From Chara braunii (Eukaryota; Streptophyta; Charophyceae; Charales; Characeae), in contig BFEA01000164.1 of the NCBI GenBank assembly GCA_003427395.1, positions 1,906,323 to 1,942,696 on the forward strand: a DNA stretch of 36,374 bases, given 5' to 3'. The first letter of the stretch is position 1. Each line of letters begins with the position of its first letter. The notes under the pieces were generated by a model that had not been told where the DNA came from, did no database searches, and worked only from the letters and a program-made list of their open reading frames with translations. Positions 8,598-17,671 of the stretch are shown here, in pieces. The position numbers and the translations under genes were made by a program.

Positions 8598-11519
8598 GAA
8601 ACTCGATTTTGACTGATGAATGCCTGCTGCAGGTTAAATTGACTGTCACTGAACGGACGACGATTGTTACCATACGAACAAGCCCTTAGTTGCCACTTGA
8701 ACGCTGTCTGAGGATTACCTGAAAGTTGTTTGAATATTATCTGAAAATTACCTGAAAGTTCACTGATATTTTAAAGCACCCAATAGCAAATTCACTCATA
8801 CTGCAAGATGGAACAACAAAGGCACTGGAGGGTGTTTGCTGCTCAGACGCTGGTAGAGCTTAAAGAGGGTGATTCAAGGGCACTACTGAGTCCGTGCGAG
8901 TCTTGCTCTGGCTCATTCCACAGTCTCTAGTGAGGAACTGGTACTGTGCAATTTGTTGTCGTGCCCATAGAAGTAAATTGCGTACTCAATATAGTTTTCC
9001 TCTTCTACCGTCTGAACTGCGTCTTGACGCTGGATTCCCCTATAAAATTCCATATCCTGGTACGCCTCTTCTTCCCATCCTTCTTTCCTGTCTCTAACGA
9101 CGCTGCACTTCATCCCTAGTACCTCGCTATCTCTCATGGTTTCCAATTAGGATTGGCTAGAGTAACTTGCTTTGCAGTCAAAGGGTGATATCGGACTCAC
9201 CATTAGAAGTTTGGTCTACAGCTGGGCCTTCAGCATAGAACCAAGACCTGCTCCCAGTTTTTCTGCTTTAGTATCAAAGAACTGCTCTGATCATCTGACA
9301 GGTCGTGGCCCGAAACGGAAACCAATCAAGAGAAAAACAGTATTCTCAAGGCCTAGTAAGACTTTTGTCATTGACTGTTTAGTTTGCATTGACGACTAGA
9401 GTTGATAAACGAACACTAATATTTTGAGCTCATGCTTGAGAATGCCTGAGTCTCGTAGATAACCGTTCACAGTCAAGGATTGTCATGTTTTTTTCCTGCG
9501 GTAAGTTGGTGTACTAACTGCTGAGTTTATTGACCCAGTAATATGATGATTGAATCCAAGTGGAATCGCCCTCACTATTCCCTTCAGATGCCTGGTTCAA
9601 TACAGGGCCAGCATGTACAAGTACAGGGTTGTCGCCAACTGACTACATTTGTGGGGAACCGTAAAACATCACTAATCTGATCGATTAAAGTAAGTCGACT
9701 AGAAGACATCGAGCTTGGATGGGTTAAACGAGATGCCGAGCTGAGACATTGCTGAAATATACCCCCAACTGGTAAGGCTTCAGGCAGAAAACCTTCTGTC
9801 AACTCTTAGGTCCAAATGTCGTTGAAGAGTTAGGTCACCTAACATTTATCACCCAGTTGCAGAGGCTAGAAGATTTGCAGGTTGCCACAGAGATATCCTA
9901 GCCACCTCATTGATAGCTCCTCCCAATCTCCTTTCCTACATGTTATTTCTTTGCTGTTTTCTCTTTACACTGGTTCATCTTTGTTCTGGTGACTTGAGAT
10001 TGTCAAGGGGTCGTAGGATACTATGATATTGGATTTTACTCCGTCACTCCGACTTTGACACGTTGCTCCTTTATTTGGAGCTAATTCACCGACTTATTCA
10101 AGTCCATGTCCTTTTTGGCCCAGTTGTCAGAGTTCCACTGATTACTACTAAAGACCTGTTCAAAGAGCTAATGCTGCTCGTATTTCCTGAGTCCGACCCC
10201 AAGCCCCCTCAGAGTCAGGGTCTGGTTCAGCTAAGACCACCTGGTCCAATCTTCCTGTCTCAAGTTGAGTACTCTCACGTTCTTAGAACTAAATCTATCA
10301 GCCCTCAAGAATGGCAAGGATTATGCACCGGAAGGAACCGACTTGGACAGCATCACATAGTTACTGCAGTGTACCAATGTTGCCTTACTCTCCTTCTGCT
10401 CGTTCACAAAGCCATTTTTCGGTACGGTCCTCTTGGATCAAGAGGCTGAGTAGAAGTCAGCAGTGCATGCCCTTATCAGAGTGGGACACAGAGCATTGCT
10501 GACCCAGGGGCTTACTCATGGGCAATGCGAGCGATTACTCTCTGCAGCCTACTTCGCACACCATCCAAGAGTTGAATTATAGAGTTTCTGTTGTTGACAC
10601 ATCACACTAGCTCTGCTCATGGACTCCAAACCCCAAGCTGTCCACAGTCCAGTGTGGCGATGTAAGAGATCACCACGCTCACGCATTACCAGGCCACTAC
10701 CTGTCACATATTTTCCATGACATCCGTTGTAACCCATTACTTACGGACCGATCCTCCCTTCTTCAAAGTGAGCCCTTGCTTTAAAGGGGAAGTAGAGTGT
10801 CTTTATTTTTCTTCCCAGTTGGACATAGCATGGCAAAATTTGATCCTTCGCTTCAGGAAAAGTGGGGAACATGAACGTTTTCTTTCTGCGAGCCAACTTA
10901 AGAGTTCGTATGAGAAAAACTAGCTTAGATAGAGACAGAGCCAATTAATCAATGACCTGAAACAATCAAGAGGCTAACCGTAGAGTAAAACTCCGGCTGG
11001 AGTGTGACCGGGAGACAGTTTTCCGAGAACCTTGTCTTCAAATAAGGTCCAATTGTGATTGACACAAGTTTCGTTCGCTTTGAAGTGTTACTATAGGTTT
11101 TGCTCTATTTTGGACCATTCTTCATGCTCACTCCTTCCGTCAGACTGTCGAGAGTAACAAACCCCTGGTCGGTACAAGATCAATCACCATCAAGCAGGTA
11201 CTTGGCCAATAGGTAGGCAATCTTACCCAAAACAGACCGTTTCTTTCTCATTGAGCATGGCAGAAGAAAACTGATGAACGATCAATCCCAACGAGTCTCA
11301 ACAGCGATTTGACAACCAGAGGAGGGAGAGCGATTTAAGGTTGATAATGAGTTCCCTTATCTGNATAANTCGAGAGCGAATTACTCATTGTCACTNACAG
11401 TCGCCTGAAACCCACATCTGAGCCTTTCGTCAAACTAGTCTTTTTTTCACTATTGAGTCGATCAAGGAAGGATCAGACACTTCCTTGAGAAACATTACTA
11501 GATCAGGATCCCTCGAGAA
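7993..11519 (+). repeat. Invertible LTR segment B, 5' LTR orientation
   Basis: This 3.5 kb segment is the reverse complement of 26612-30165 with several percent divergence and small indels. Its minus strand carries the type I and type II ORFs near its left end. The remainder (9147-11519) has no recognisable domain. A 128-codon plus-strand frame at 10063-10449 is open here but broken by several stops in the other copy. Short frames at 9584-9802 and 10549-10737 (minus) and 10717-10923 (plus) are open in both copies, but their differences are mostly amino-acid changing, which argues against selection. Confidence 0.9.
8913..9146 (-). CDS. Type II accessory ORF, 5' LTR copy
   Basis: A minus-strand frame of 77 codons opens with ATG (METMRDSEVLGMKCSVV). 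An acidic stretch (WEEEAYQDMEFYRG) is followed by VEEENYIEYAIYFYGHD. It lies about 320 bases upstream of the type I ORF on the same strand. By eye it resembles the pre-gag ORFs at 14437-14727 and 14731-14997, mainly in the acidic segment, the following hydrophobic strand (IEYAIYFY; ISYLLKVV; IAYTLYVQ) and, in the 3' LTR copy, an Arg-rich ...LAR tail. No known family was recognised. The two LTR copies differ in several residues. Confidence 0.45.
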   Translation of the reverse strand: METMRDSEVLGMKCSVVRDRKEGWEEEAYQDMEFYRGIQRQDAVQTVEEENYIEYAIYFYGHDNKLHSTSSSLETVE

Positions 11520-11741
11520 AAACGTTTCTTATTGATTTATGACAACGCATTCAGTTGATACTAGAATCTGGAACACTTACATCAGAGAGCCTGACCACTC
11601 GACTACTGATTGGTCTCCTTCTTATAATTTGCCTTTTTGACATCACAAATCTTACTCTAGCCTACTGAATGGGGAACAAGATCCATTCACGCATTCGTCT
11701 CTACTTCAGCTCAACAATAGTCCCAGTCTCTTCGAACCCAA
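11520..11741. other. Segment C, present only in the 5' LTR
   Basis: 222 bases between B and D with no counterpart in the 3' LTR, where only ggctc separates inverted B from D. It was either lost when B inverted in the 3' LTR or gained here. No motif or ORF was recognised. Confidence 0.75.
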
Positions 11742-12076
11742 TATATTCAGAGGCCACAGTCTCAGAAAGTACGGAGACTCGGCAAAAAGCATAAAAGACA
11801 GACAGCAAGATGAGAGATTGAGTATGAGACTTTGAGGGATGAGTGAGGGTTCTTGACTAGTGCTGGCCATGCTTCCTACATGTGTACTTTCTGAGATTAT
11901 TATGAGTTTTCATTGCTCGAGTTAGTCAGTCTTGCTTCTTGCATTGTTGTTTTGGTTGATGGCTGAACTCTTTGATGATTCCGTCACAGTTCTCAAAACT
12001 AGAAAACTGGCAAAATATGCATGCTTGGCATTCTAGAATTTTATCATCTGCATGAATCTCTGTTGTTCTGAATCAA

Positions 12077-12082
12077 AATAAA
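12077..12082 (+). promoter_or_regulatory. Candidate poly(A) signal in LTR segment D
   Basis: AATAAA about 190 bases before the LTR end, a plausible place for the R-region poly(A) signal. The 3' LTR reads AAATTAAAA at the homologous site (about 30528), so the canonical signal is missing from the copy that would terminate the transcript. Confidence 0.35.
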
Positions 12083-12275
12083 AGACTCCTAAGACCGGGG
12101 ATCGGCGAAGACCGCAATTGAAGGGTCTTGCTCGAAGCCGAACGCACACAACAGGAAGGGATTTGCATTATTTAATTCAATTTATTTATTGCAAACCTCA
12201 TACAAAATTTTGCGTGACAGCCTGTTGGCTTTCCGGTCGCCTGAAGTGACTCGACTGGAAAAAGTGCGACAAAAA

Positions 12276-12293
12276 TGACGCCGTTGCCGGGGA
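12276..12293 (+). promoter_or_regulatory. Primer-binding site, tRNA-Asp type
   Basis: TGACGCCGTTGCCGGGGA matches the complement of the plant tRNA-Asp 3' end (TGGCGCCGTTGCCGGGGA) at 17 of 18 positions. It lies four bases after the LTR end. The same primer class is used by plant Tat/Ogre and Athila-type elements. Its position confirms the 5' LTR boundary and the plus orientation of the element. Confidence 0.92.
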
Positions 12294-12729
12294 CATGAAA
12301 AATTTTCGTGTCCGGAACGAGCCTAGGTCAGCAAGCAGCTTTGAGCTTTGATTAGGCCTTGAGAACTGTTGACAATTTCAGAATTTTCCAGACTTATTTT
12401 GCAATCTTTTCTTGAGTCATTATTCTCTTGAAAAGCCTAATTGCTAACTGAGTCTTAATTTTCCTTGTGTGAGGTATCACATTAGACCGGAGAAGGAGAT
12501 TGATATTACTGACCGAAGATAATCAGGCTTGATCTCGGGTATGCCTCATGAGCCTTTGATGTCCTTGAAACACTAAGAAAGGAAAGAAGGAATCAAAAGC
12601 TCGGAGACTTCATCAAGAATGCTAACTTCTGATGCATTGAGAAAACTCTCGAAAGTAAAGAAGCGAGCCAGCACTACGTTGATGGCCCAATTGCCAGAAC
12701 GGTAGACCCAACAATGCTCATATTGATAG
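12294..12729. other. Untranslated leader after the PBS
   Basis: No open frame of note. It may contain the lost N-terminal part of the first type I ORF, but I could not align it. Confidence 0.5.
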
Positions 12730-12930
12730 GGCCCCTATGTCAAGAAGGGAGACTGTGACGAAGGTGAGACTTTTAACAGGCTATGGGGAATTGCGATCCA
12801 ATCTCTTTATGATGAGAAAGCAAACCTAATCAAGCAAAAGAAGAGAGTGGAATGGGGAGTAATGCTAGTAACGTATGAGACTGTTCCGATCCCTCCTATA
12901 GCTGACAGCTATTGTGATGAGACTAATTAG
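12730..12930 (+). pseudogene. Type I accessory ORF, degraded copy (ORF0)
   Basis: A 66-codon frame between stops contains LWGIAIQSLYDEKANL followed by VEWGVMLVTYETVPIPPI. It aligns by eye with the C-terminal halves of the next two ORFs: CWGFAEEVVLEEKERF...STPPLPD at 13171-13434 and CWQQASNLVHDEKRRL...SSRPVE in 13431-13925. It is therefore the remnant of a fourth type I copy. The N-terminal half is not recognisable and there is no start codon. It marks the left end of the ORF array. Confidence 0.6.
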
Positions 12931-12979
12931 GTGCTAATTATCAGCATGGTACTGACGTGGGAGAAAAGAACTGGTGGTC

Positions 12980-13434
12980 ATGAGAACTAAAGAGACTTCG
13001 GCAGAGGAAATCAGACAGAGAAGGCTGAAATTTGACAGAGGTTCAGACCCAAGTCAAGAGAAAGTTGAGTGTCTCCTGAAGTCACTGAGGCTGTCAAATA
13101 TGAGATGGTCGAGACCGGATAGGAACAGGAACGATTATATGTACTGACGTTCTATTTCACAGACCTCGACGTGTATGATGTGAGAATCTATGTCACAAGG
13201 GAAGGAAGTACTGAAGCAGTATATGGGAGATGCTGGGGATTTGCTGAAGAGGTGGTACTGGAAGAGAAAGAGAGATTTGAGAGGGAAAATAAGAACTTCA
13301 CTGGATCTACTCGATTTACTGTCTTTGAGGGATTTTCAACTCCTCCCTTGCCCGATATGAATTTGTCAAGAGAAAATTGGTATGCGGTGGTTGAGTTTGC
13401 TCTGAAAGTGAATCGAGGCCAAAGAGTCAAATGA
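12980..13434 (+). pseudogene. Type I accessory ORF, frameshifted copy (ORF1)
   Basis: ATG 12980 opens MRTKETSAEEIRQRRLKF, followed by a segment matching the ORF2 N-terminus (SQEKVECLLKSL against SKVESDKLLNSL). The homologous continuation is in another frame from about 13100: YEMV, an in-frame TAG at 13120-13122, then LYVLTFYFTDLDVYDVRIYV and CWGFAEEVV. One frameshift and one stop thus separate the halves of a protein of about 150 codons. The C-terminal half ends NWYAVVEFALKVNRGQRVK. Its stop TGA overlaps the ORF2 start (ATGA, 13431-13434). No known family was recognised. Confidence 0.65.
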
Positions 13435-13925
13435 GCCGACGCTATGTACCCTCAAGAGAGAAACTTTGGCTTAGACTGATAAGAGGCCATGGAGGGTTGA
13501 GTAAGGTTGAATCAGATAAACTGTTAAATTCCCTTAATACTATAACGAGTAGAGTCATAATCCCCTATGAGATCGTGAGGTATGCGGCCATAAAGAAACC
13601 AGGGCGAGAGCAGGACAATCTGTATATTCTTACCTGTTATTTTATTGATCTTGATGAGTATGATATTGGGATCTTTGTACCGAAACAAAGATTTGAAGAG
13701 TGTAGAAAAGGTGCGTGTTGGCAACAAGCGTCGAACCTTGTACATGATGAGAAGAGAAGGCTAGAGCGAAATGGAAAGAGTTTGTCCTTTAGTACCTATG
13801 TCAAATCGTTTGTTGGGATTTCATCTCGACCTGTGGAGAGGCTTAGATTCTCAAAACACAATTTGTCAGCCATGATAGATCTTGTATGGAAAGTGAAGAG
13901 AGCCCAAGAAGAATACTCTCGGTAG
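13431..13925 (+). CDS. Type I accessory ORF, intact copy (ORF2)
   Basis: 164 codons from ATG 13431 to TAG 13925, the only uninterrupted type I member here and the reference for the family. Layout: basic N-terminus; helix-like segment LSKVESDKLLNSLN (about 23-36); IPYEIVRYAAIKK (about 44-56); a paired hydrophobic segment LYILTCYFIDLDEYDIGIFV (about 63-82); CWQQASNLVHDEKRRLERN (about 95-113); a C-terminal helix ending WKVKRAQEEYSR. There is no signal peptide, clear membrane span or cysteine cluster. The start overlaps the ORF1 stop by 4 nt. By position it resembles the extra ORF of Ogre elements, but I see no sequence match to a named family. Role unknown; a virion, nucleic-acid-binding or regulatory role would be speculation. 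Confidence 0.7.
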   Translation: MSRRYVPSREKLWLRLIRGHGGLSKVESDKLLNSLNTITSRVIIPYEIVRYAAIKKPGREQDNLYILTCYFIDLDEYDIGIFVPKQRFEECRKGACWQQASNLVHDEKRRLERNGKSLSFSTYVKSFVGISSRPVERLRFSKHNLSAMIDLVWKVKRAQEEYSR

Positions 13926-13927
13926 CC

Positions 13928-14434
13928 AGGATAACTATTGTGAGAGGTAAACTTTATGAGGTGGTAGGGTATGATAATCCCTTTGTAATCCTGAGGCATG
14001 AGACTTGTGGGAAATGACATATAATATTTCATATTCCTGTAGTTAAATTTCCGAACTCTGACAGTTTGGATGTGAGGGTTTACTCCTCTACCTGTCTAGA
14101 GGAGGAAGTTGACTACTTGGAGTATTTAAAAGGGGCGTATGTCAGTTTTGAGCGGACAAAAGAATGGCTAGAGAAGCTAAGAAGGAAAGTAACATGGGGA
14201 GTGAGAGTAAGGAAATTTGAAAGGCTCCCTGAGTTCTCAATTGCTAAGGGATTTGAAGACAGAAGAGATTGGATGCCTCTGCTGGAGGCTATTGCTGAGA
14301 TTGGTAGAGCAAGGGAGAAAGACTCTACTGTGATGATAAAATCCCTGCTTTTGAGTACCTTTGAGAACAGGTTCGAAATTCCTGATTATGTCCAACCTGA
14401 GATCTATCTTTCAGATGTTTCCTATGATGGTTAA
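13928..14434 (+). pseudogene. Type I accessory ORF with one in-frame TGA (ORF3)
   Basis: The frame is open from just after the ORF2 stop, with one TGA at 14015-14017. It contains LYEVVGYDNPF (compare PYEIVRYAAI in ORF2), then HIIFHIPVVKF and LDVRVYSSTC matching the hydrophobic pair of ORF1 and ORF2. WLEKLRRKVTWGVRVRKFE and a C-terminal WMPLLEAIAEIGRAREKD helix follow. A further 30 or so residues extend past the usual type I end. No ATG was found at the expected start, so the N-terminus is uncertain. It is the most divergent recognisable type I member. The next ORF begins two bases after its stop. Confidence 0.6.
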
Positions 14435-14436
14435 CG

Positions 14437-14727
14437 ATGCCCAGCTTGGTTGAACAGTTAACATTTGGGGTTGTATTGGAAGGAAGAATAATCAAGATAG
14501 AAGGGGCTCTTCGGATCTCTGATAGGAATCTTTCTACCCTGGATGAGTTTGAGTTCTTGCAGCCTTTCTTTGACCGAATGAGAGATTCTGCCCTGAGAAT
14601 TGTCACTGATCAGACTGAGATAAGCTATTTATTAAAGGTGGTCAAAGTGGGAACTGTTGAGAGAATATCATACCACACTTCCAGGGAACGAGTCTCTCTC
14701 GCCAGAAGGATCAGCAACGGGTTGTAA
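14437..14727 (+). CDS. Type II accessory ORF, first copy (ORF4)
   Basis: 96 codons from ATG 14437, two bases after the ORF3 stop. It shares a layout with the next ORF: short N-terminal strand region (LTFGVVLEGRIIKIEG), an acidic or amphipathic helix segment (STLDEFEFLQPFFDRMRDSA), a hydrophobic strand (ISYLLKVVKV), and the tail RERVSLARRIS. ORF5 ends EPVSLARRVRD, which shows common origin. The LTR-borne ORF at 29006-29269 appears related (VERARARLART tail). No known family was recognised. It is intact and small; expression would need reinitiation, leaky scanning or splicing in a eukaryote. Confidence 0.65.
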   Translation: MPSLVEQLTFGVVLEGRIIKIEGALRISDRNLSTLDEFEFLQPFFDRMRDSALRIVTDQTEISYLLKVVKVGTVERISYHTSRERVSLARRISNGL

Positions 14728-14730
14728 GCA

Positions 14731-14997
14731 ATGCAATTTGATTATGAGATTATAGACTTGACTCGATATTTTATGATTCGGGGTACTGTAAAGGGGTATA
14801 ATAGAAGATTGAGTAGGGATGATGAAAGAGAGTTGATTGAGGATTACATTGGAAGGCTGAGAAGGATTGCTCTGCCTTTGATTACTACCCAGTCTATTAT
14901 TGCATATACTCTTTATGTACAAAATTCTCAAGAGGTAGAGCAAACAAGAGAAGAGAGAAACGAGCCTGTATCCCTTGCGAGAAGAGTGAGAGATTGA
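14731..14997 (+). CDS. Type II accessory ORF, second copy (ORF5)
   Basis: 88 codons from ATG 14731, three bases after the ORF4 stop. Main features: YFMIRGTVKG, then RDDERELIEDYIGRLRRIAL, the hydrophobic strand SIIAYTLYVQNS, a charged stretch, and VSLARRVRD at the C-terminus. It parallels ORF4 segment by segment but with many substitutions, so the duplication is old while both frames stayed open. It ends about 60 bases before the gag ATG. Function unknown. Confidence 0.65.
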   Translation: MQFDYEIIDLTRYFMIRGTVKGYNRRLSRDDERELIEDYIGRLRRIALPLITTQSIIAYTLYVQNSQEVEQTREERNEPVSLARRVRD

Positions 14998-15058
14998 AGA
15001 ACAAGGAAAGAGAGGATAAGAATGACAGAAAGAGAGAAGGAAGTATCCGAGAAAGTCT

Positions 15059-15854
15059 ATGGTCAAGATGGCAAGTCGTTCAAGATCTAGCTCATCTGCA
15101 GGGACCAATGAAGAGGCCTTGGTCGGGGTTATACGGGAATTGGTCGAGAGAGTCGACACAATCAGAGGAGGATCAGATATCGCAAGAGCAAAAAGGCTAG
15201 ATGAGAGAATTCCCTGTTTCAGAGGACCTCAAGTAAACGATTTTCTGGACGAGTATGAGTTATTTGGGCTCAGTTATGGCTGAACAGATAAACAACGACC
15301 TAAACACCTTCTATCTTACTGTGACACTGACTCGAGGTTGGCTGTTAAGGAGTTGATGGAAGGGGCCACTACATGGGAAGAGGTCAAAGAGAGAATGAAA
15401 AATGAATTTGAGAAATACTCAGTTCCAGCTACAACCAAGGATTTCCTCAACATCAGAAGAGCTAAGTATGACACTTTCAATGTTTTTCTTCAGACCTTCA
15501 TCCGAACAGCAAGAAGGATCCCATATTTGGACGAAGCCCAGAGGTGCCATATATTTTTGACAAATTTTACTGACATTGAAAGGCAGACAGTTCTCAATCA
15601 AGCTCAGCAGTATCCTCTTAGATGGGATGAAATGGTTGCAATTGTTAGAACTCTACCAACTATCTCTTATAAGAAATGGTCACTGGATCATATCAGTACA
15701 TTGGCCAAGGACTGGGAGACTGAGAATGGTATGAACAGAGGGAACAATCTGAGTGCTAAAAATATTAATTAAAGAGTGATGGTTAACTATATGCCTGCAA
15801 TGTCTGTAAACCATGCTGTGGATGACAGAGGAAAGAAGAAAGCTGAAAGTGAAG

Positions 15855-15895
<41 letters not shown>

Positions 15896-16177
15896 GGCTA
15901 TGGTAAGAAGGACGATTTTTCTAGATCCAGAAAGAATGGAAAGAATTGTGACAGAGGAAACAGAGAAAGAAGGAAGTATGATGACCGTCCTAAGAAGAGT
16001 CTTGTCTGCTACTATTGTGGTGAAGGGGGTCACACTACCACCTATTGCAGGCCTCTTGAGGGGGATGTAAGGAGTGGGGCGGCAAAAAAGGATGCAATGG
16101 GTCATGTCTGTGATAGTTCATGGAACAAGTTGGACCCCAGACATCCAGGAGGTATGAATGAGACTTCTTGTTCTTAA
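15059..16177 (+). pseudogene. gag: gag: capsid and zinc-knuckle nucleocapsid, two in-frame stops
   Basis: One frame from ATG 15059 (MASRSRSSSSAG) runs to 16177, interrupted only by TGA 15281-15283 and TAA 15770-15772. The capsid region has IPCFRGPQVNDFLDEYE, then TTWEEVKERMKNEFEKYS and ERQTVLNQAQQYPLRW, matching the retrotransposon Gag layout. Near the C-terminus, after a run of 12 aspartates encoded by a (GAT)n tract (15859-15894), is a CX2CX4HX4C zinc knuckle (CYYCGEGGHTTTYC, near 16009-16050). Gag packages element RNA in virus-like particles. The stops make this copy non-functional unless read through. Each stop is one C-to-T change from CGA or CAA. Confidence 0.85.
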
Positions 16178-16847
16178 ACATGATGAAAAGATGAAGACGA
16201 AGAAGAAGAGAAAGGTTAATGTGAATGTTCATTTTCTCATTGATGAGTTGCCTAATGAACTAGTACAAGAAACAAGTGACCCTCATACAACGACTGAGCT
16301 GTCTCTGCAATCCTTAACATTGATAGAGGGTGTGTCTGACGAGGCTTCTACAAGTGAGCCTCCATTGGAAGGGAATCTTACTTCTCAGAACCCTTCTGAA
16401 TTAGTAGAATCTCCTTCTAATGAAATGGTTCACTTTTTGGTCAACATGATGTCATTTGATGGTGATCTACCTCCAGAACTCGTCATGGAACCCAGTGTCG
16501 TGCTTGGTGAAGTGAGAAACCTTTAAGCATGCTTGACGCCTCAAATGATAGAGGAAAAGAAAAAAAGGAAGGTCGAGGAATCCCTGATTAATATTCTTGA
16601 TGACCCAGAACCAGAACGTCCCCGTAGAAAGAATGAAAAAGGAAGGAAGGGAAAATTTATTCTCAAGAGTGATTTGGAAGATGGGACAATGATTTCCGAC
16701 GTAATTACCAAGATGTTGGAAGAGACAAAAGTGACTTTATCCTTCAAGGAAGCAATGAGTCTAGCACCCAAACTGAGAGAAGAGCTGAAAAAGCTGATTG
16801 AGAAGAAGAAGTTAATTACTTGGGATCAGTTTTTCCCAGCCAGGTGA
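16158..16847 (+). pseudogene. Gag-pol linker region in a second frame
   Basis: Frame open from about 16158 to 16847 with one TAA at 16524-16526, shifted relative to both gag and protease. It encodes a Ser/Glu-rich stretch, then a charged, coiled-coil-like segment (MLEETKVTLSFKEAMSLAPK, then LREELKKLIEKKK). A short helical segment like this before the protease resembles the pre-protease region of fungal-type Ty3/gypsy polyproteins (recalled). It overlaps the protease frame by 28 bases. No canonical slippery heptamer was found in frame, so old indels are as likely as programmed frameshifting. Confidence 0.5.
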
Positions 16848-17383
16848 ATAGGTCACTGCCAGGTTGCAAGATGAGATTTGCAATCATGGGGTGTGGGCAT
16901 TTGACCATTTATATTAATCAAGTGACGGTTCGAGCCTTGGTGGACTCTGGGGCAGAAATGATACTTCTTTCTCGAAGAACAATGGAGACTTGTGACTTAT
17001 CTATTGATAGACCTGCACAAAATATACTGAGTAATATTGTAGGAGAACTTTTTGTGGCAGGATTTATTGATAATCTGCCTATTAGAGTTGGTACCATGAC
17101 AGTGGAATTACTAGGTTTTGTAGTGCCGGAACTAGAGCATGATTGTATCTTGGGAACTCCATTCTTGCATAGAATGGAGGCGGTCCAATTTTTCAGTCAT
17201 GAGGGGTCATCCTGGATCGGCCTACAAGATCCTGAGACTTCTCAGGAACAAACTTTTATGGTCTGCACTAAAAATGACTTCAAGCATCGATTGTCTTCGA
17301 ATTCAATGAGGACAGAAGAGTCTACTGAAAGGATTAGGAGACTAAGAGAAGAAGGCAAACAAGAGGTTAAAGAAGAAATTTGA
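16820..17383 (+). CDS. pol: Retropepsin-type aspartic protease domain of pol
   Basis: 187 codons. The active-site loop is VRALVDSGAEMILLSR (near 16930-16976), the D(S/T)GA motif of retropepsins. A flap-like region and the second hydrophobic motif CILGTPFLHRM (near 17144-17176) follow. A charged tail leads toward RT and ends at TGA 17381-17383. It would cleave the Gag-Pol polyprotein as a dimer. This is the longest unbroken core domain and its catalytic Asp is kept. It shares the gag frame but is separated from it by the linker in another frame. Confidence 0.85.
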   Translation: MGSVFPSQVNRSLPGCKMRFAIMGCGHLTIYINQVTVRALVDSGAEMILLSRRTMETCDLSIDRPAQNILSNIVGELFVAGFIDNLPIRVGTMTVELLGFVVPELEHDCILGTPFLHRMEAVQFFSHEGSSWIGLQDPETSQEQTFMVCTKNDFKHRLSSNSMRTEESTERIRRLREEGKQEVKEEI

Positions 17384-17671
17384 ATGGGTATTAATCAAGT
17401 TTCAAAAATGATAAAAGCCCTTGGTAATCTCAAGGGTGAAGATGGACAAATTGAAGCATTTAAGAAGGCTGTAGAGACTGCTAAGGGAGGAAAGATGAAA
17501 TTAAAATTTGCATCGACTCGTCCTTTTTTAGGAAAATAGGCACTGGGTCAAAGAGAAAATACAAGCCCAAGGGGGTGAGGAAAAATCCGGTGGCAGTCCT
17601 AATAGAAAAGGATTATGATGAAGCATTGAAAAAAGAGAGGAAAAATATTAAAGCATTAAGAGAGTCTGTCT

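Larger units (their letters stand above)
5045..12271 (+). repeat. 5' LTR (7.2 kb), order A-B-C-D
   Basis: Segments: A 5045-7992, B 7993-11519, C 11520-11741 (absent from the 3' LTR), D 11742-12271. A and D match the 3' LTR directly (23630-26605; 30171-30724). B matches 26612-30165 in reverse complement. The end GTGCGACA is followed by aaaa and then the PBS. Outside one perfect block the two LTRs differ at several percent of positions, so the insertion is not recent. Ambiguous bases at 11364, 11369 and 11396 read T, C and G in the other LTR. Confidence 0.9.

Noticed and set aside
15680-16105. Minus-strand ORF with poly-Ile
   Set aside because: Shadow of the (GAT)n tract in gag.
16820-16847. 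Programmed -1 frameshift site between linker and protease
   Set aside because: The 28-base overlap exists but no X XXY YYZ heptamer lies in the correct frame; other frames in the element are broken by decay.
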